A program made the position numbers and the translations under genes. A stretch of DNA of 55,254 nt from Zelonia costaricensis. Its lineage: Eukaryota; Euglenozoa; Kinetoplastea; Trypanosomatida; Trypanosomatidae. Position 1 is the first letter of the stretch, and the number at the start of each line of letters is the position of its first letter. Positions 19,601 through 30,541 of this stretch are shown in pieces. The stretch is from the NCBI GenBank assembly GCA_030849075.1, contig JASAOO010003403.1, positions 1 to 55,254 of the forward strand, given 5' to 3'. The notes beneath the pieces are model-generated. The model did no database searches. It was given only the letters and a program-made list of their open reading frames with translations, and had not been told where the DNA came from.

Positions 19601-21008
19601 ACTTCCCTCCCTCTTCTGTGTGTGTGTGTGTCCACCCCTCGCTTCCATCCGAAAAAAAAAAAACCGAAGAGCCACAGCCACACAAACGCGAGAGCCATGC
19701 GCCAAAGAATACGAAGCAACTTTGCCGACGGCAAGGGGAGAGGGCGAGGTTGATGCTCGGCCATACCTTCGCAGTGGTGAGGCGGGAACAGCTCGGGCTT
19801 GCCGCGGCGAGAGTGCCTGCCTGTCAGGCGCTCCCGAGGCCGCGGCAAGAGAGTCGGGGAAAGCGAGCAAGAGAGATAGATAGGGATCAGCCGGATGCAG
19901 CGCCGGAAGCGCAACCTCTTTCTCACTTCCGCCCCTGCTGCTCCAACCTCGTGATCATTTCACTGACAGTTCGATGCCGCACACCCCCACATACCCACAG
20001 ACACACACCCACGCAGACACATGCACACCTCGCTGGTCTTGCACAGCGCATCAGGCAGCGCACTGGGGCCACAAAACATGACAGACCTATTGCAAGGGCC
20101 GCGATGCTGTCGATAATCCTCCGCCACCACCTCCCCTCCCCCCTCCCTCCCAGTTTCCACTTGTCTGCATTCCGTCAAGTCATCTCGTCTTCCCCGTTCT
20201 TGACCTTGCACGCGGTGCGAATGCACGAACGGAGGGCGTGTCAGAGGGCGAGAGAGCGGCTCTCCCCACTCGCACACAGGCACACAGGCACACACACACA
20301 CACAGACACACCAAAGAACAACGCAAACGATGCCGCAAGGGCGCACCACACAAAAGAAGAAGCCGGTGGCAAACACAAGACGGCAGCCACATCAGCAGAC
20401 AGACAAGCGATGCCGAAGAAACCGGAAAACACCCCACGCGCGAATCCAGCGAACGCGGAGCACGGCTACCGCCCGAAACACCACGCGCGCAGTCGCGAAG
20501 AGACAACTACAAGAAAACAAACACGGAAAGGGAGGGAGGGGTAATGATCAAGCGAGACGCGGCAAGCGTGCGACGTGACGCAGGACGAGAAAAAAAAGGA
20601 AATGGAAACACCAGTCTGCTGCATTCTTACTCTATGAATTAATTCGGGTGTATCCTCTTCCTTCCCTTCTCCGCCCCCTCCTCTTCTCAACGCATCTCTG
20701 TCCAACCCCACCGCATCACCCCTCGAATTCGGCCGTGCTGTGCAGCGCCTTTGTATGACGGTCACTCTTTTTTGTGTGTGTGTCTGTGAGTGAGTGCGCA
20801 TCAGTGAGTCTGTGTGTATTGGTGTGTGACCGCGACGTCGCCGCATCGGCGCACGCCCCCCCCCCTCCCCCTTACGAGCGAGAACAAACGGCGCTGTGCA
20901 ACTGCGATGGCCTCCGCCTTCCCGCCGCCTGTCAACAGCACCGGGTAGTCGAAAAGCGGCGCGTGGGGGAGTGGAGCGGTGGCGGGGGGGGGGGGTTCTG
21001 TGGTGGGC
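16622..21008 (-). other. 4.4 kb region without a recognisable gene between MKT1 and DNA ligase I
   Basis: In the transcribed direction this is the MKT1 3' flank followed by the ligase leader. It is rich in pyrimidine tracts (minus strand), CA/GT runs and A-rich blocks. The longest minus-strand frame (18469-19401) is Pro/Ser/Leu-rich, translates pyrimidine tracts and has no family match. The simplest reading is a very long MKT1 3'UTR. A non-coding RNA or undetected small gene cannot be excluded. Confidence 0.5.
16719..16750 (-). promoter_or_regulatory. Candidate trans-splice acceptor of the DNA ligase I gene
   Basis: A minus-strand pyrimidine-rich tract (plus 16722-16750) is followed by AG at 16720-16719. 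This predicts a leader of about 97 nt before the ATG at 16621. Confidence 0.4.
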
Positions 21009-23408
21009 CTAGTACATGCGCGGCTGCTGGTATTGCATCATGTTCGCGTTCATGCTCGGGTGCATGGGCACGTTCATGTTCATGTTCATATTGTTGGGCA
21101 TCTGCGCGTGCATGTTGTTCATCGGCATCGGCATTTCCATCTGCGGCTCCAGCGTGCCCATCTCCATCGCCGGATTAGGGGCGACGAAGCCGATGTCCTC
21201 GGCGGGGAAGTGAGCCGCGTAGACCTCCGGGCAGAGCCGCGCACACGCCTGGCCGACGTGCTGCCGCGCAGCGTTCACCACCTGCACCATCTCGTAGGAG
21301 AGCGGCTCCTCGTAGTTGATGACCCGGATCGCCTCGAACCCCATCGTGAAGAACCAGAAGAGCGTCTGCAGGTCCGTCTCGAGGGCGTACATCTCGCGGA
21401 AGGTCGAGGAGAGCTCCTCCATGGTGCACTGCGGGTTGCACAGCACGTAGGTCATGAGGAAGCCGGCCGAGCACTCGGAGGGGAAGTGGAAGGGCAGGCA
21501 CTGCACCACCGTGTGAAACTGGTCCCACGGCACCGTCGTGACCCGGTTGGCGAAGAGGAGCATGGCGATCACCTCGTGCAGGATGCGCAGGGTGCGGCCA
21601 AAGAGCCGTGAGATGACGCCGAAGGCCGCCATCTCGGGATCGAACGGCCCCGACCACGGCCCGCTGACGTTGGCGGGAATGATGGAGACGAGGCGCGAGG
21701 CGAACCGCACGCCCATCGGGATGGACTCGTCGGCGCGGTTCAGCACGACCACGAGCGGGTCGTCGTTGAGGGTGCCCGTGCGCATCAACTCGATCATCAG
21801 CACACCGTACTCGCTCAGCGTCGGGCAGTCAAAGCGCTCCAGCGCCTTGCAGTACACAGACGGCCCGCTCGACTCTGCGCCGTCCGTGGCGTGGGTGAAG
21901 TAGCCTAGGAAGTCGAGCGAGCGGAGGTAGACGGCGGCCAGTGTGGCCTGCACGGACTTGTACACCACCTGGTCCGCCACAGCGCTGCCGCAGAAGGGCA
22001 CAATGTCGTTGAAGTACACGTTCTCAGCGTCGCGCGTTGACTGCAGAAGCAGGTTCTCGTCAAAGCTCCAGTAGGCGAGGTCGATCGTCGGCGGGTTGCA
22101 CAGCTTGCACACGCGCGACTGCGAGTCAGCCCCCTGCGGCTGCTTCTTCACGACCACGTACTGCCGGATCCAGTAGAATTCGGCCGACTTGGGGGCTATC
22201 GGGAAGAGCTGGAAGACCACCTGCACGCGCAGCGGCAGAATCGACTCGGCGGCGCGGCGGTAGGCCGAGGTGTCAATGAGCGGCCAGTCGTCCGCCAGCA
22301 CCTCCTGGCTGTGGATGGCAAAAGGGAGGGGCAGCAGCGGGCCGCTCATGAAAAGGTAGAAGAAGATGGTCGGCATCGGGCTGCCAAACACCCGCCGGAT
22401 ATCGCACCGACGCGGCAGGTTGTACAGCATGCTCAGCGGCACCAGCTGCGCGTCGACAGTGAAGACGGGCGCCTCGAGGGCGGCAAAGTTGCGCCGCATC
22501 AGCACCTTGTGCTCCTCGCTGATGCGCTGCAGCTTCATGAACGTGTCGATGCGGGTGGGGTCGCGCGGCAGGCGGCAGAAGTCGTCGAACGAGTCTCGGC
22601 GGTTCTTGACGCGGAAGAGGCGGTTCTTGGAGTCGTACAGCACGATGGCGCTGAACTCGTCCTCGGAGAACTCGCCATCGTAGCGGCGGCGCAGCGCGGA
22701 CATGACCGCCCCCTTGGAGACGCAGTTGAAGGTGCCATTCTCGACGTTGATCTTCGTGATGACGCGGTCAATGCCCGGGAAGGCGAGGAGCTCCAGCGAG
22801 CCGTACGCCTCGGAGGCCATGGTGTTGGACGGCGCGAAGAAGGCGGAGACTTGACTCCACGCTAGGTACGGCGCCCGCAACGTCTCCTCGGCCACCTCGC
22901 ACATCTTCCTAACAATTAAGCCCTCCACGTCCTCCTCCACCGCGTAGCGGGCGGCGAACTTCCTCTGCACGTCGGCCGGCACACTCGCCACGGTCTTGTT
23001 CTTGTTGTACGCGTTGTACGACGCCACATCGACCGGGGGCGCCGGCGACGTGATGTCCTGGTCCTCCATCGGCACAAACCCACAGCCGTTGAAGACGAAC
23101 ATCGGCTTGAAGTCGCCGTCCATGCTGTTGAAGTACTCACCCAACTTGCGCACCATCTCGGTGTACTCGCTGATCACGGTGTAGGCGGCCCACGGCGTGG
23201 AAGCGGTAAAGATGGTGAGCGGCGCGGTGACCTGCACCTCCTGCACGACGTCGTCCAGCACGCGGTTGCCATCGAAGACAATCGAAACTTGATTCGACGC
23301 CGGAAGCCGGCGCAGTTCCTTGAGCGACAGCTCCTTCTCCTCGAGTTTGTTCTCCGCCACAAAGCTCTGGATGGCCAAGGCGACCGCCTGCTTGTTGTGC
23401 GGGTACAT
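21009..23408 (-). CDS. MKT1: MKT1 post-transcriptional regulator (XPG-like)
   Basis: The 799-residue protein has an XPG N-like region (about 40-115, VSIVFDGNRVLDDVV ... KPMFVFNGCGF) and an XPG-I-like region near 160-235 (APYLAWSQVSAFF, AYGSLELLAFPGIDRVIT). A long C-terminal domain follows, as in fungal Mkt1. The acidic residues of active FEN/XPG nucleases are largely absent, so it is probably a non-catalytic scaffold. In T. brucei MKT1 works with PBP1 and LSM12 and is recruited by RNA-binding proteins to stabilise mRNAs and promote translation. The last 50 residues or so are extremely Met/Asn/Pro/Gln-rich (NNMNMNMNVPM). The start is the ATG at 23408, since the upstream extension translates CA repeats and an A-tract. 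MKT1 is recalled as adjacent to DNA ligase I in T. brucei too. Confidence 0.86.
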   Translation of the reverse strand: MYPHNKQAVALAIQSFVAENKLEEKELSLKELRRLPASNQVSIVFDGNRVLDDVVQEVQVTAPLTIFTASTPWAAYTVISEYTEMVRKLGEYFNSMDGDFKPMFVFNGCGFVPMEDQDITSPAPPVDVASYNAYNKNKTVASVPADVQRKFAARYAVEEDVEGLIVRKMCEVAEETLRAPYLAWSQVSAFFAPSNTMASEAYGSLELLAFPGIDRVITKINVENGTFNCVSKGAVMSALRRRYDGEFSEDEFSAIVLYDSKNRLFRVKNRRDSFDDFCRLPRDPTRIDTFMKLQRISEEHKVLMRRNFAALEAPVFTVDAQLVPLSMLYNLPRRCDIRRVFGSPMPTIFFYLFMSGPLLPLPFAIHSQEVLADDWPLIDTSAYRRAAESILPLRVQVVFQLFPIAPKSAEFYWIRQYVVVKKQPQGADSQSRVCKLCNPPTIDLAYWSFDENLLLQSTRDAENVYFNDIVPFCGSAVADQVVYKSVQATLAAVYLRSLDFLGYFTHATDGAESSGPSVYCKALERFDCPTLSEYGVLMIELMRTGTLNDDPLVVVLNRADESIPMGVRFASRLVSIIPANVSGPWSGPFDPEMAAFGVISRLFGRTLRILHEVIAMLLFANRVTTVPWDQFHTVVQCLPFHFPSECSAGFLMTYVLCNPQCTMEELSSTFREMYALETDLQTLFWFFTMGFEAIRVINYEEPLSYEMVQVVNAARQHVGQACARLCPEVYAAHFPAEDIGFVAPNPAMEMGTLEPQMEMPMPMNNMHAQMPNNMNMNMNVPMHPSMNANMMQYQQPRMY

Positions 23409-25199
23409 GGCTGCCACGTCGAAGCGTTGAGTGGGTGTGCGAGACGGAGAGAGGGGATGCAGTGGGAACGCCTTGATCGATGAGAAGCGGCGCAGGCGCC
23501 GTACAGAGAGCCGCTGCGGCCACGGGTTTCTTTTTTTTTTTTTTGAAGGAAGGGCGAGTCGCCAGAATACGCAAAGGTGCCCACACGCACACAAACACAC
23601 ACACACACACGCGCGCACAGTAAAGTGAAAAAGAAGAGGCAAGGGAGGAAAGTGCGACGCACGAGTTTCAACGCGGGTTGGGGCTGTACGTCGCCTTCCA
23701 GCCTTCCGACTCCGTCCCGTTCGTGTTGTGGATACTCTATGCGCCAGCGCTCAGCACACTCAAGTGTGGTGAAGCACAAAACAGGCAGAAAAAAAAAAGA
23801 AGACGCACACCGCCTTGCTCCGCGAGAAAGGGGTCAATAGCGCACCAAGACACAACGGATAGACTGTAGGGAGTTCCGCAGCGCGCAGTGCCGCAGGGCA
23901 GACAAGTTCAAGAAGGGGGAAAAAGCGAAGACGGAGGAAAGACGGGGCGAGAGGGGGAAGTGCGAAGCGCGGGTCTTCAAGAATAGTGGCGGTCAGACTA
24001 CGGCTGCCGAAGTGGTCACAACCCGTGTGAAGGCAGGTACTTCTGCAACGTGCAGAGGGAAGGCGCAGGATGTCCGTTAGAGGAGGGAGGAGAGACGATC
24101 GGGATCGAGAACAGTCACTCTGAGCTGGTGCGTGGGAGGGCGAGAGAGAGAAACGGCAATGCACGGAGCAGCCTCGCAGAGCGTCAATCAACAAAGCCGA
24201 CGAGTGGGGAGAAAAACAAAACAAAACCGAAGCTATAATCCTTCTGCGGCGACGCAGTCCGGGTCCCGTTTGAGAGTGGGCATGTGTGTGTGTGGAGGGG
24301 GGGTGAGTAGAGGGGGGATCATGCGGAGACAACGCGACAGGCAGAGATGGGGAGAGAGGAGGGAGAGAGCACGAATGCAGCGTGGTGGGTGAGGGAAAGG
24401 ACCAGAAAGCAAGGGAGAGCCATCGACGCTACGCCGACTGCGACGCGGAAAATTCGCATGCGGGTTCGCCAAAAGCGAAGTTGTGGCTTCGCCCTCTGGC
24501 GCACTTGATACACTCGTCGCGACCGTTTTCGTGACGCGTGGGCTGCGTCACGCCGAGCAGACCTGCAGACTGACCGGCGTCTAGAACAAGACCGCCCGCC
24601 CCATCCCTCCTTCACAGTGAATCCTGTGCTTCGTCCGAGTTAATTTTATGAGCTTCCTGTTTTTGTTCGTTGCGTTCTCTTTCGCTTCTCGGTTGGTTGC
24701 GCCGGCTGGGGGAGCGGCAAACGGGCGCACGAGACGGAGGCATGCTGAATACGAGCTGGATAGTGAGAGGGAGGCGCGCAGTAGCGCTCTCCAACAGCGG
24801 TGCAGCGTGCTGCCGTGATACTGTCCATACACACACACACGGGCGCGCTCGAGGCGTCTGCATCCACCGCTGGCAATAGGCATTGCACATGAGACAATAC
24901 AAAAAGAAAGGAGAAGCGCAGCAGCAGCAGCACACAAAACAAAAACCCAAAGAAGTCTTGTTCACAAGGGAGAGAGATCCGCTTCGTTGATGTCGCCTCA
25001 CCCTTCGCCTCCCGCACCCCCACCACCCACCGCGTCGACCCAACGCCCTCATTTCCCCCCCCCCCTCTCCTCCTCCTCCTCCTCCTTGTCTGCGACACAC
25101 TCGGTAACCACAGGAGAGGATGAGAAACAAGAGCGGGGAGAGAACACAGACGACGTGGGCGGAGGAGGGGTGTGGGAGCGCGGGGAAAGGGGACGGCAC
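23409..25199 (-). other. Intergenic region between TCP11-family and MKT1 genes
   Basis: It includes a minus-strand pyrimidine tract (plus 23620-23651), whose next AG is at 23531-23530 and would give MKT1 a leader of about 120 nt. A CA run lies at about 23598-23610. The remainder is low-complexity 3' flank of the TCP11 gene. No other gene is supported. Confidence 0.5.
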
Positions 25200-27791
25200 T
25201 CACGTCGATGCAGGCGCCGGCTCGAGCGTGAGCAGCGGAAGCATCTCGCGGTAGGATGGAGCGTACACCTCCCAGTGGAATAGCAGCATGTGACGCAGGA
25301 CCCGCACCTGCTGCTTTAGGGTTTCTGTCACCAGACCCAACGGCGGCGCATCGTCGGTGTTCTGCACCAGCATCGTCTCCAGGAACTGCAGCACGCGCCG
25401 CTCAAAGGTGACGTACAGGGGGTCTTCCGTGTTGGTCATCTTGTCGATCGTCGATCGCACCGTCTGCTTCTCCGGCTCTGTCAGCGTCACCTGCGGCGCT
25501 AGCGCCGCCAGCGCCGCCACGTCGTGCTCGCCGTCGCCGACGTGGAGGCGGTAGAGCTCGCCCTCGATGTAGTCCAGCACGGACTCCTTCAGCGCGTTGA
25601 GGCGGATGTCCTCGGACAGGAGCGAGAGAATCTTATGGTGCAGGCGGCGAATGAGCTCCGACACGGTCCCCGCTTTCAGCGCGCGGCGCGCCAGCACGCT
25701 GGAGATGGCGCCGTCGAGCAGCAGCAGCAGAGTGCACTCCTGCACCGTGTTGGCGGCCTTGAAGATGACGTGCTTCTCAAAGTAGAACACCTCCGGCGGC
25801 AGATCAACCCACCGGTCAAGGCTCGTGTGCCGGCCACTGCGCAGCAGGTCGAGCGTGCCGATGAGCAGCGCTCCACGCACGCGCCGCTCCTCCGCCGTAA
25901 TAGACGTCCACGCCTGCGGCACGCGCGTCGTCGCCCACGCCTGCACCCGCGCGTCGTTGATGAGCCGCTGCACAAAGGCAATGGAGCCGGCCCACCGGCG
26001 CGGCACCGGCAGACAGGCCGCGATGAAGTCTCGTATGTACTGCACCGCGTTCTGCTTCAGAGTTGCGTTGATCATGACAAGCGAGAACTTGGCCACGTCC
26101 TCGCGCAGCTCGCGGATCGCCTCGAAGAGAAACGCGAAGGCGCTGGCGACGGCCGTGCCCACGTCTGGGGCGCAGCGCTCGATGTCGTCGCACACCGCGG
26201 CCATGCGCGCCGCCGTCGCCGCCTCCCGGGCCGGTGAGCTGCACTCGATGACCTTCTCCCCGACGAAGCGGACCAGCCCGGCAATATTGCCGGCACTGCC
26301 GCGGGCCTGACGCTGGATGACGTTCCAGTCGAGCACGTCGTGGAACTCTTGGCGCAGGCGCGGCCGCAGCCGCGGGGGTAGCGCCTCGATGAAGCGGTCC
26401 TCGACGAGCGACAGGAGACGCGCAAGCCGCTGCAGTCGCGGAGGTGTGTGATTGAGCTCCACGGCAAGCTGCTGCAGCTCTGCTTGGGACAGGGCAGCGG
26501 CCACCTCGGCTTGCACCTGCGCCGGCCGCCCCGCCTCCGCCTGTACGTCCATCACCGCCTCGTATGCCTTCTGCGCCTTGAACTCGCTCTGCAGGTAGCG
26601 CTCGCGGCGCTTGCGCTCCTCGTGGTCGGCCGGTGGCCGCGAGATGCCGCGCTCGTCCACGTACCACCCGGGCGGCAGCTCCGGCCCCACCCGCCTTCGC
26701 GCCGCCGCGCTGGTCGAAGGGGGCGCGGCCGTGGCGCTCTCGTCCTCGGAGGCGGTCGTGTTGGCGTCCGACAGCACCACTGGCGGGCCCGCGTAGCTGA
26801 TGCGCGGGGTGCTGTCGCCGCCCTCGAGCTGCTCCACGCGGCGCCGCACCTCGGCAAACTCGGCGGTGGTGCAGAGGCGTGAGAGTCGCTGGTACAAGAG
26901 GGCGGTGAAACGCTTGAGGTGGAGGTTGTCTGGCTCTTTGCGGGAGTGCTCGACTGCCTCGATGAGCGCCTGCCGCGTGCAGCTGACGAGCTCGTCGCGC
27001 GCCTCGGCGGAGTTGAGGGGCGCCGGCGGCGGTGCATCCGCCCTGGCGCCCGCCGCACGCGGCGAGTCCGCGCTCTCGCCCGCCGCCAGCTCGCCCTTCA
27101 CCTGGCGGGCGTACTGCCGCCACGCGCGGCGCACCGACTTGAGCAGCGTGTGACAGTACGCGTCGTCTGTTGGCGCCGCACCGTACGACCTGATCTCGCG
27201 CACCACGTCGAGCAGATGCCGCGCGCATTCGGCCGCCATCGCGGTGGAAGGGCGGTGGGCCCGCGGCGACGGCTCTGTCGACGACATGACTGCAGCGGCG
27301 CGGGCGGCGGGCGACGGCGGCGACGGCGGTGCGTCGTCGTCGTGCGGCGCCTGCGCGGCGAAGTAGAAGGCGAGGAGAAAGGTGTGCGGGTTCATGGTGA
27401 GTCGGCGCTGCGTGCGCACCTGCACCTCGCCCTCGACGCGGCGCGAGAGCGGGGCGGGGCGCACATACACGCGGCCGACGTGGCGCTCGATGAGCCGCAG
27501 GGCGTGCTGGGCGATGGCCACGAGGCGCCGCCGGTGCGGCTTGCCGGTGACGGGGCACGTCGCGCTGGTCGAGGTGCCGCACACGGCACAGCTCCAGCTG
27601 TCCGTGATGAGGGTGTGCTCAATGTCGTCGCACGAGGCGGCCGAGACCGGGTCGAGGGAAAGGCCAAGGTCCTCGAGCTGCTGCAGGTCAGCGCTCAGCT
27701 CCCGCATGCTGTCCACAATCCGCACCCGCGGCCGCGGCTCCGTGGCCGCGGCGGCAGCCTTAAGGCCATCTGCAGCAGCTGATGCTGACAT
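25200..27791 (-). CDS. T-complex protein 11 (TCP11) family protein
   Basis: The 863-residue protein carries a TCP11 domain over about 445-860. Diagnostic parts are RLRQEFHDVLDWNVIQRQA (478-496) and FLFEAIRELREDVAKFSLVMINATLK (554-579), followed by helical sequence to the C-terminus. In mammals TCP11 acts in sperm flagellar signalling, while yeast and plant relatives are linked to ubiquitin ligase and stress functions. The role in trypanosomatids is unknown. The N-terminus has a possible zinc site, WSCAVCGTSTSATCPVTGKPH (Cys68, Cys71, Cys79, His85). A short LPPGWYVDERG (372-382) resembles the first half of a WW domain, but the second Trp is missing. The start is the first ATG, 27791, preceded by a strong splice acceptor. 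The upstream frame opens only at GTG. Confidence 0.87.
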   Translation of the reverse strand: MSASAAADGLKAAAAATEPRPRVRIVDSMRELSADLQQLEDLGLSLDPVSAASCDDIEHTLITDSWSCAVCGTSTSATCPVTGKPHRRRLVAIAQHALRLIERHVGRVYVRPAPLSRRVEGEVQVRTQRRLTMNPHTFLLAFYFAAQAPHDDDAPPSPPSPAARAAAVMSSTEPSPRAHRPSTAMAAECARHLLDVVREIRSYGAAPTDDAYCHTLLKSVRRAWRQYARQVKGELAAGESADSPRAAGARADAPPPAPLNSAEARDELVSCTRQALIEAVEHSRKEPDNLHLKRFTALLYQRLSRLCTTAEFAEVRRRVEQLEGGDSTPRISYAGPPVVLSDANTTASEDESATAAPPSTSAAARRRVGPELPPGWYVDERGISRPPADHEERKRRERYLQSEFKAQKAYEAVMDVQAEAGRPAQVQAEVAAALSQAELQQLAVELNHTPPRLQRLARLLSLVEDRFIEALPPRLRPRLRQEFHDVLDWNVIQRQARGSAGNIAGLVRFVGEKVIECSSPAREAATAARMAAVCDDIERCAPDVGTAVASAFAFLFEAIRELREDVAKFSLVMINATLKQNAVQYIRDFIAACLPVPRRWAGSIAFVQRLINDARVQAWATTRVPQAWTSITAEERRVRGALLIGTLDLLRSGRHTSLDRWVDLPPEVFYFEKHVIFKAANTVQECTLLLLLDGAISSVLARRALKAGTVSELIRRLHHKILSLLSEDIRLNALKESVLDYIEGELYRLHVGDGEHDVAALAALAPQVTLTEPEKQTVRSTIDKMTNTEDPLYVTFERRVLQFLETMLVQNTDDAPPLGLVTETLKQQVRVLRHMLLFHWEVYAPSYREMLPLLTLEPAPAST

Positions 27792-27873
27792 TACACGGCG
27801 TCGCAGCGGTGCAAACGAAGGTGCAAGGCGAATACAAAGCAGAATAGAGTGCACGCCAGCAAACGCGCGGTCG

Positions 27874-27897
27874 CTAAAAGAAAAAGAAAGAAAAGCG
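27874..27897 (-). promoter_or_regulatory. Trans-splice acceptor of the TCP11-family gene
   Basis: The minus strand reads an almost pure 21-nt T/C tract (plus 27876-27896) ending directly in AG at 27875-27874. It predicts an 82-nt leader and is the clearest acceptor in the window. Confidence 0.6.
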
Positions 27898-28239
27898 ACG
27901 ATGCACACAAACACACGCACACACGCGCAAGGGACAAGCAGAAGCAGCGCGTGGGGTCAGGCAGCCGATGACAGAGGCAGAGAGCAAAGGCAAGATAATT
28001 CAAGTGGATGAAGGGGAAGGCAAGTGGACGCGCTCGCCGCGTTGTGTGAGTGTGACGGGGGAGTGAGAAAGGGAGGGGGAGGGGGGGGCAAAAGAGAAGA
28101 AGGAGGAAGGGGGAGAGAGATGGAGAGCGATGGAGGCGCAAGCGGAGCAAGCCACAAGAACAAGAAGAGGAAGAGAAATGGGTTGGGGGAGGGTGCGGGT
28201 GACTGGTGCGCTCGTCTCAACTGTGTGCCAGCATGGACG

Positions 28240-28242
<3 letters not shown>

Positions 28243-28272
<30 letters not shown>
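28243..28272. repeat. (GT)15 microsatellite
   Basis: This is an uninterrupted GT dinucleotide run in the intergenic region upstream of the TCP11-family gene. Confidence 0.95.
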
Positions 28273-28274
<2 letters not shown>

Positions 28275-30541
28275 ATGCGCACAAACGAAGGGTAGAGGTG
28301 TCGGGGGCGAGGGGGAGAAGCCGAGAGATGTTGATGGCACTACAGAGAGCGGGATTGGCGATCTACGAAAACGCGACGGTGATCTCGTCATACGCACCGT
28401 CGGCGGCAGCCTCGCTCGATACGCTGTGGCATCTGCACAAGGCAGGCTTCGGCAGCCTCACTGGCTGCCCTCTTCAGACACCCGCACACTCGCTTGGCGC
28501 GTGCGTGGATGCGTGGCTCTGATAGGGCGCTTCCTTTTGCGCTCTGCAGAGGGGTATGCCCAATGGAGCAGCAGCGTGACGCTCAGCCAGAGGGAGGACA
28601 CGGAGACGTGGGTAGCCGGGCCACCGCCTTGTGCACTGTTGCCGACACGTGCACACGTGCCGTTATTTGCGAGACGGTTTCACACAGCTGCTGCTGCTGG
28701 CCGTTTTGTTTTCTCTCTTTTTTTTCCCTTCACTTCAAAAATGAAGGTCGAGGAACGGGGTGGGGTGGGGTGGGGGAGAAGTGCTGCGTGTGGTGAAGGC
28801 CAACATGAGCGCCGTGTATAGCGCCGTGTAGAGGTGTGGACGAGCTGCGGAAAGCATGGGTGGGAGATAGAGGGACTAGGGACGAGGGGAAGGGGGCAAC
28901 GTGTCTTCGCGAAATGGCAAGGCGGGTGAGAACGAAAAGAGCTACAGCGTGCAGCTCATTTTTACGACGGCATCGCTGCTCGTACAGGAGGAGGGACGAC
29001 TGTGGCGGCACAGACCCAACAAACAGAGGAAAAGAATGCACATAAGACGCACAGCCGCACGCACACGGGCGCGTGCAACACGCACATAGGGACACAGAAA
29101 AACCCCACACACGCACACACCGAAACACACACGCAGACCAACATACACCAACACAGGCAGGACAGAGGAGGGACGCATCACGAGGCTAAGCGGCACGGCG
29201 GCAGCACACACGCGTCTGATGCCCATGTACAAGGAGGGAAGAGAGAACGTCGCTATGTGCTCGTGAAGGTGTGTGCCACTGTGGCGGGACGTGCAGGTGT
29301 TTCAAGTGAAGGCTGCCCCAGTCAGACGCAGCTTGGCGCTCTCACTCACACCTGGCAGAGGAGGGGAGACACAGCTTCGCGACGGACAGGCAGACACACA
29401 CACACACAAACAGTGAGGGAGACACACATCAATGGACCAACCAGTCCACCAGCCAAAGAGAAAAACCGGTCACGAAAAGGAACGCGCAAGACAAAGGCAG
29501 AGCACGGTAAACATCAGGGGGGCAGGCAGCGCTCCGTGCTCGAGGGAGGGACACCCAGTGGCGCCGGTCGGTGTCAGCTCGCGCCACGGAGCCTGCGAGA
29601 CGGCGCTCTTCAGACGGAAAGAAAAACGGAGGTGAAGGGGGGGGGACACACCTGTTACGGGGTCCAGAAGCCGCAACACGAAGCGACGCAGGAGGGTGTC
29701 CGAGTGAGAGAGACGCGGGTGGAAGGGGAGGTAGGCCGGCAACCTCACGGGGTGGCGTAGAGGAAACAAAAGGCAAAGTGAAACATCAAACGCGAGAGAG
29801 CTAAAGAAAAAGAGAAGAAGCTCAGCTCTACAAAAAAAAAAAGAAGAAACACGTCACAAGTTGACGCGCCTCTGATGCTGCAAGAGGGTGGCGGCAGTCC
29901 GTGGAACGGATGCGATGGCGCGCAGCTGCACGCTGTGCCATTTCCCGGGGACTCAGACTCTGTAGCGCGGAAGAGGAGGGAGGGAGCCCGTTGCTCACCC
30001 GCGTAGGAGCAGACGTCCCCAGCCCGAGCGTGCAAGGAGGACCCAGTACTCGGGCGCTCTCGGCCGTGCGCTTCGTCGACGCTTCCGTCCGTTTCTCCGC
30101 GCACCTCGCTGATGCGGGACCATGAGGGGGGAAACGCTGGGCTGCTCTCACCGCGGGCGCGTGTATGTGCGGGCGTGATGCAGAGCTTCCTGCTGATGCC
30201 GTGAGCTGATCGAACGCGCGAACACCGCGAGAAGGAATGCGGAGTGTACGCGCGTTGACACTCGCGTCGGTGCGCCTGTTAAGAGCACAAGGCACACACA
30301 CACGTCAACAGGGCGAGACGCAGACTTTTAAAAAAAAAAAGGAGCGCGCCGTCCGCTGCGCTCCTTTTCTCACACTTGCAACACCCTCATTACTGTCACC
30401 CACCCCAACCCAACTCCCCTCGCCTCGCTCCCGTCTGCGGGTGGAGGCGCACAAACACACATGCATATTCGCGCTGGCGCATATGTACGAAGAAGAGGAA
30501 AACAAGAACGGGGGTGCGCACAGCTCTACAGAGCGAGGACG

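Larger units (their letters stand above)
27792..30541 (-). other. 2.75 kb region between the WD40 and TCP11-family genes
   Basis: This is the WD40 gene's 3' flank plus the TCP11 leader. It contains a 30-nt GT run (28243-28272), pyrimidine tracts on the minus strand and CA-rich stretches (29040-29150, 29390-29410). A block of ordinary composition at about 28320-28670 stands out from the low complexity around it but has no convincing gene. Confidence 0.5.

Noticed and set aside
27792..27920. N-terminal extension of the TCP11 protein with a hydrophobic stretch
   Set aside because: It opens at GTG and translates the pyrimidine tract of the splice acceptor, so the apparent signal peptide is an artefact.
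28328..28522. 64-codon plus-strand frame of ordinary composition (MLMALQRAGLAIYENATV...)
   Set aside because: It lies on the strand opposite to the transcription unit, and the plus-strand upstream is purine-rich with no splice acceptor. It is probably chance.
29828..30301. 157-codon minus-strand frame past the WD40 gene
   Set aside because: There is no ATG before its last third, and it ends in a poly-Phe from a T-tract.
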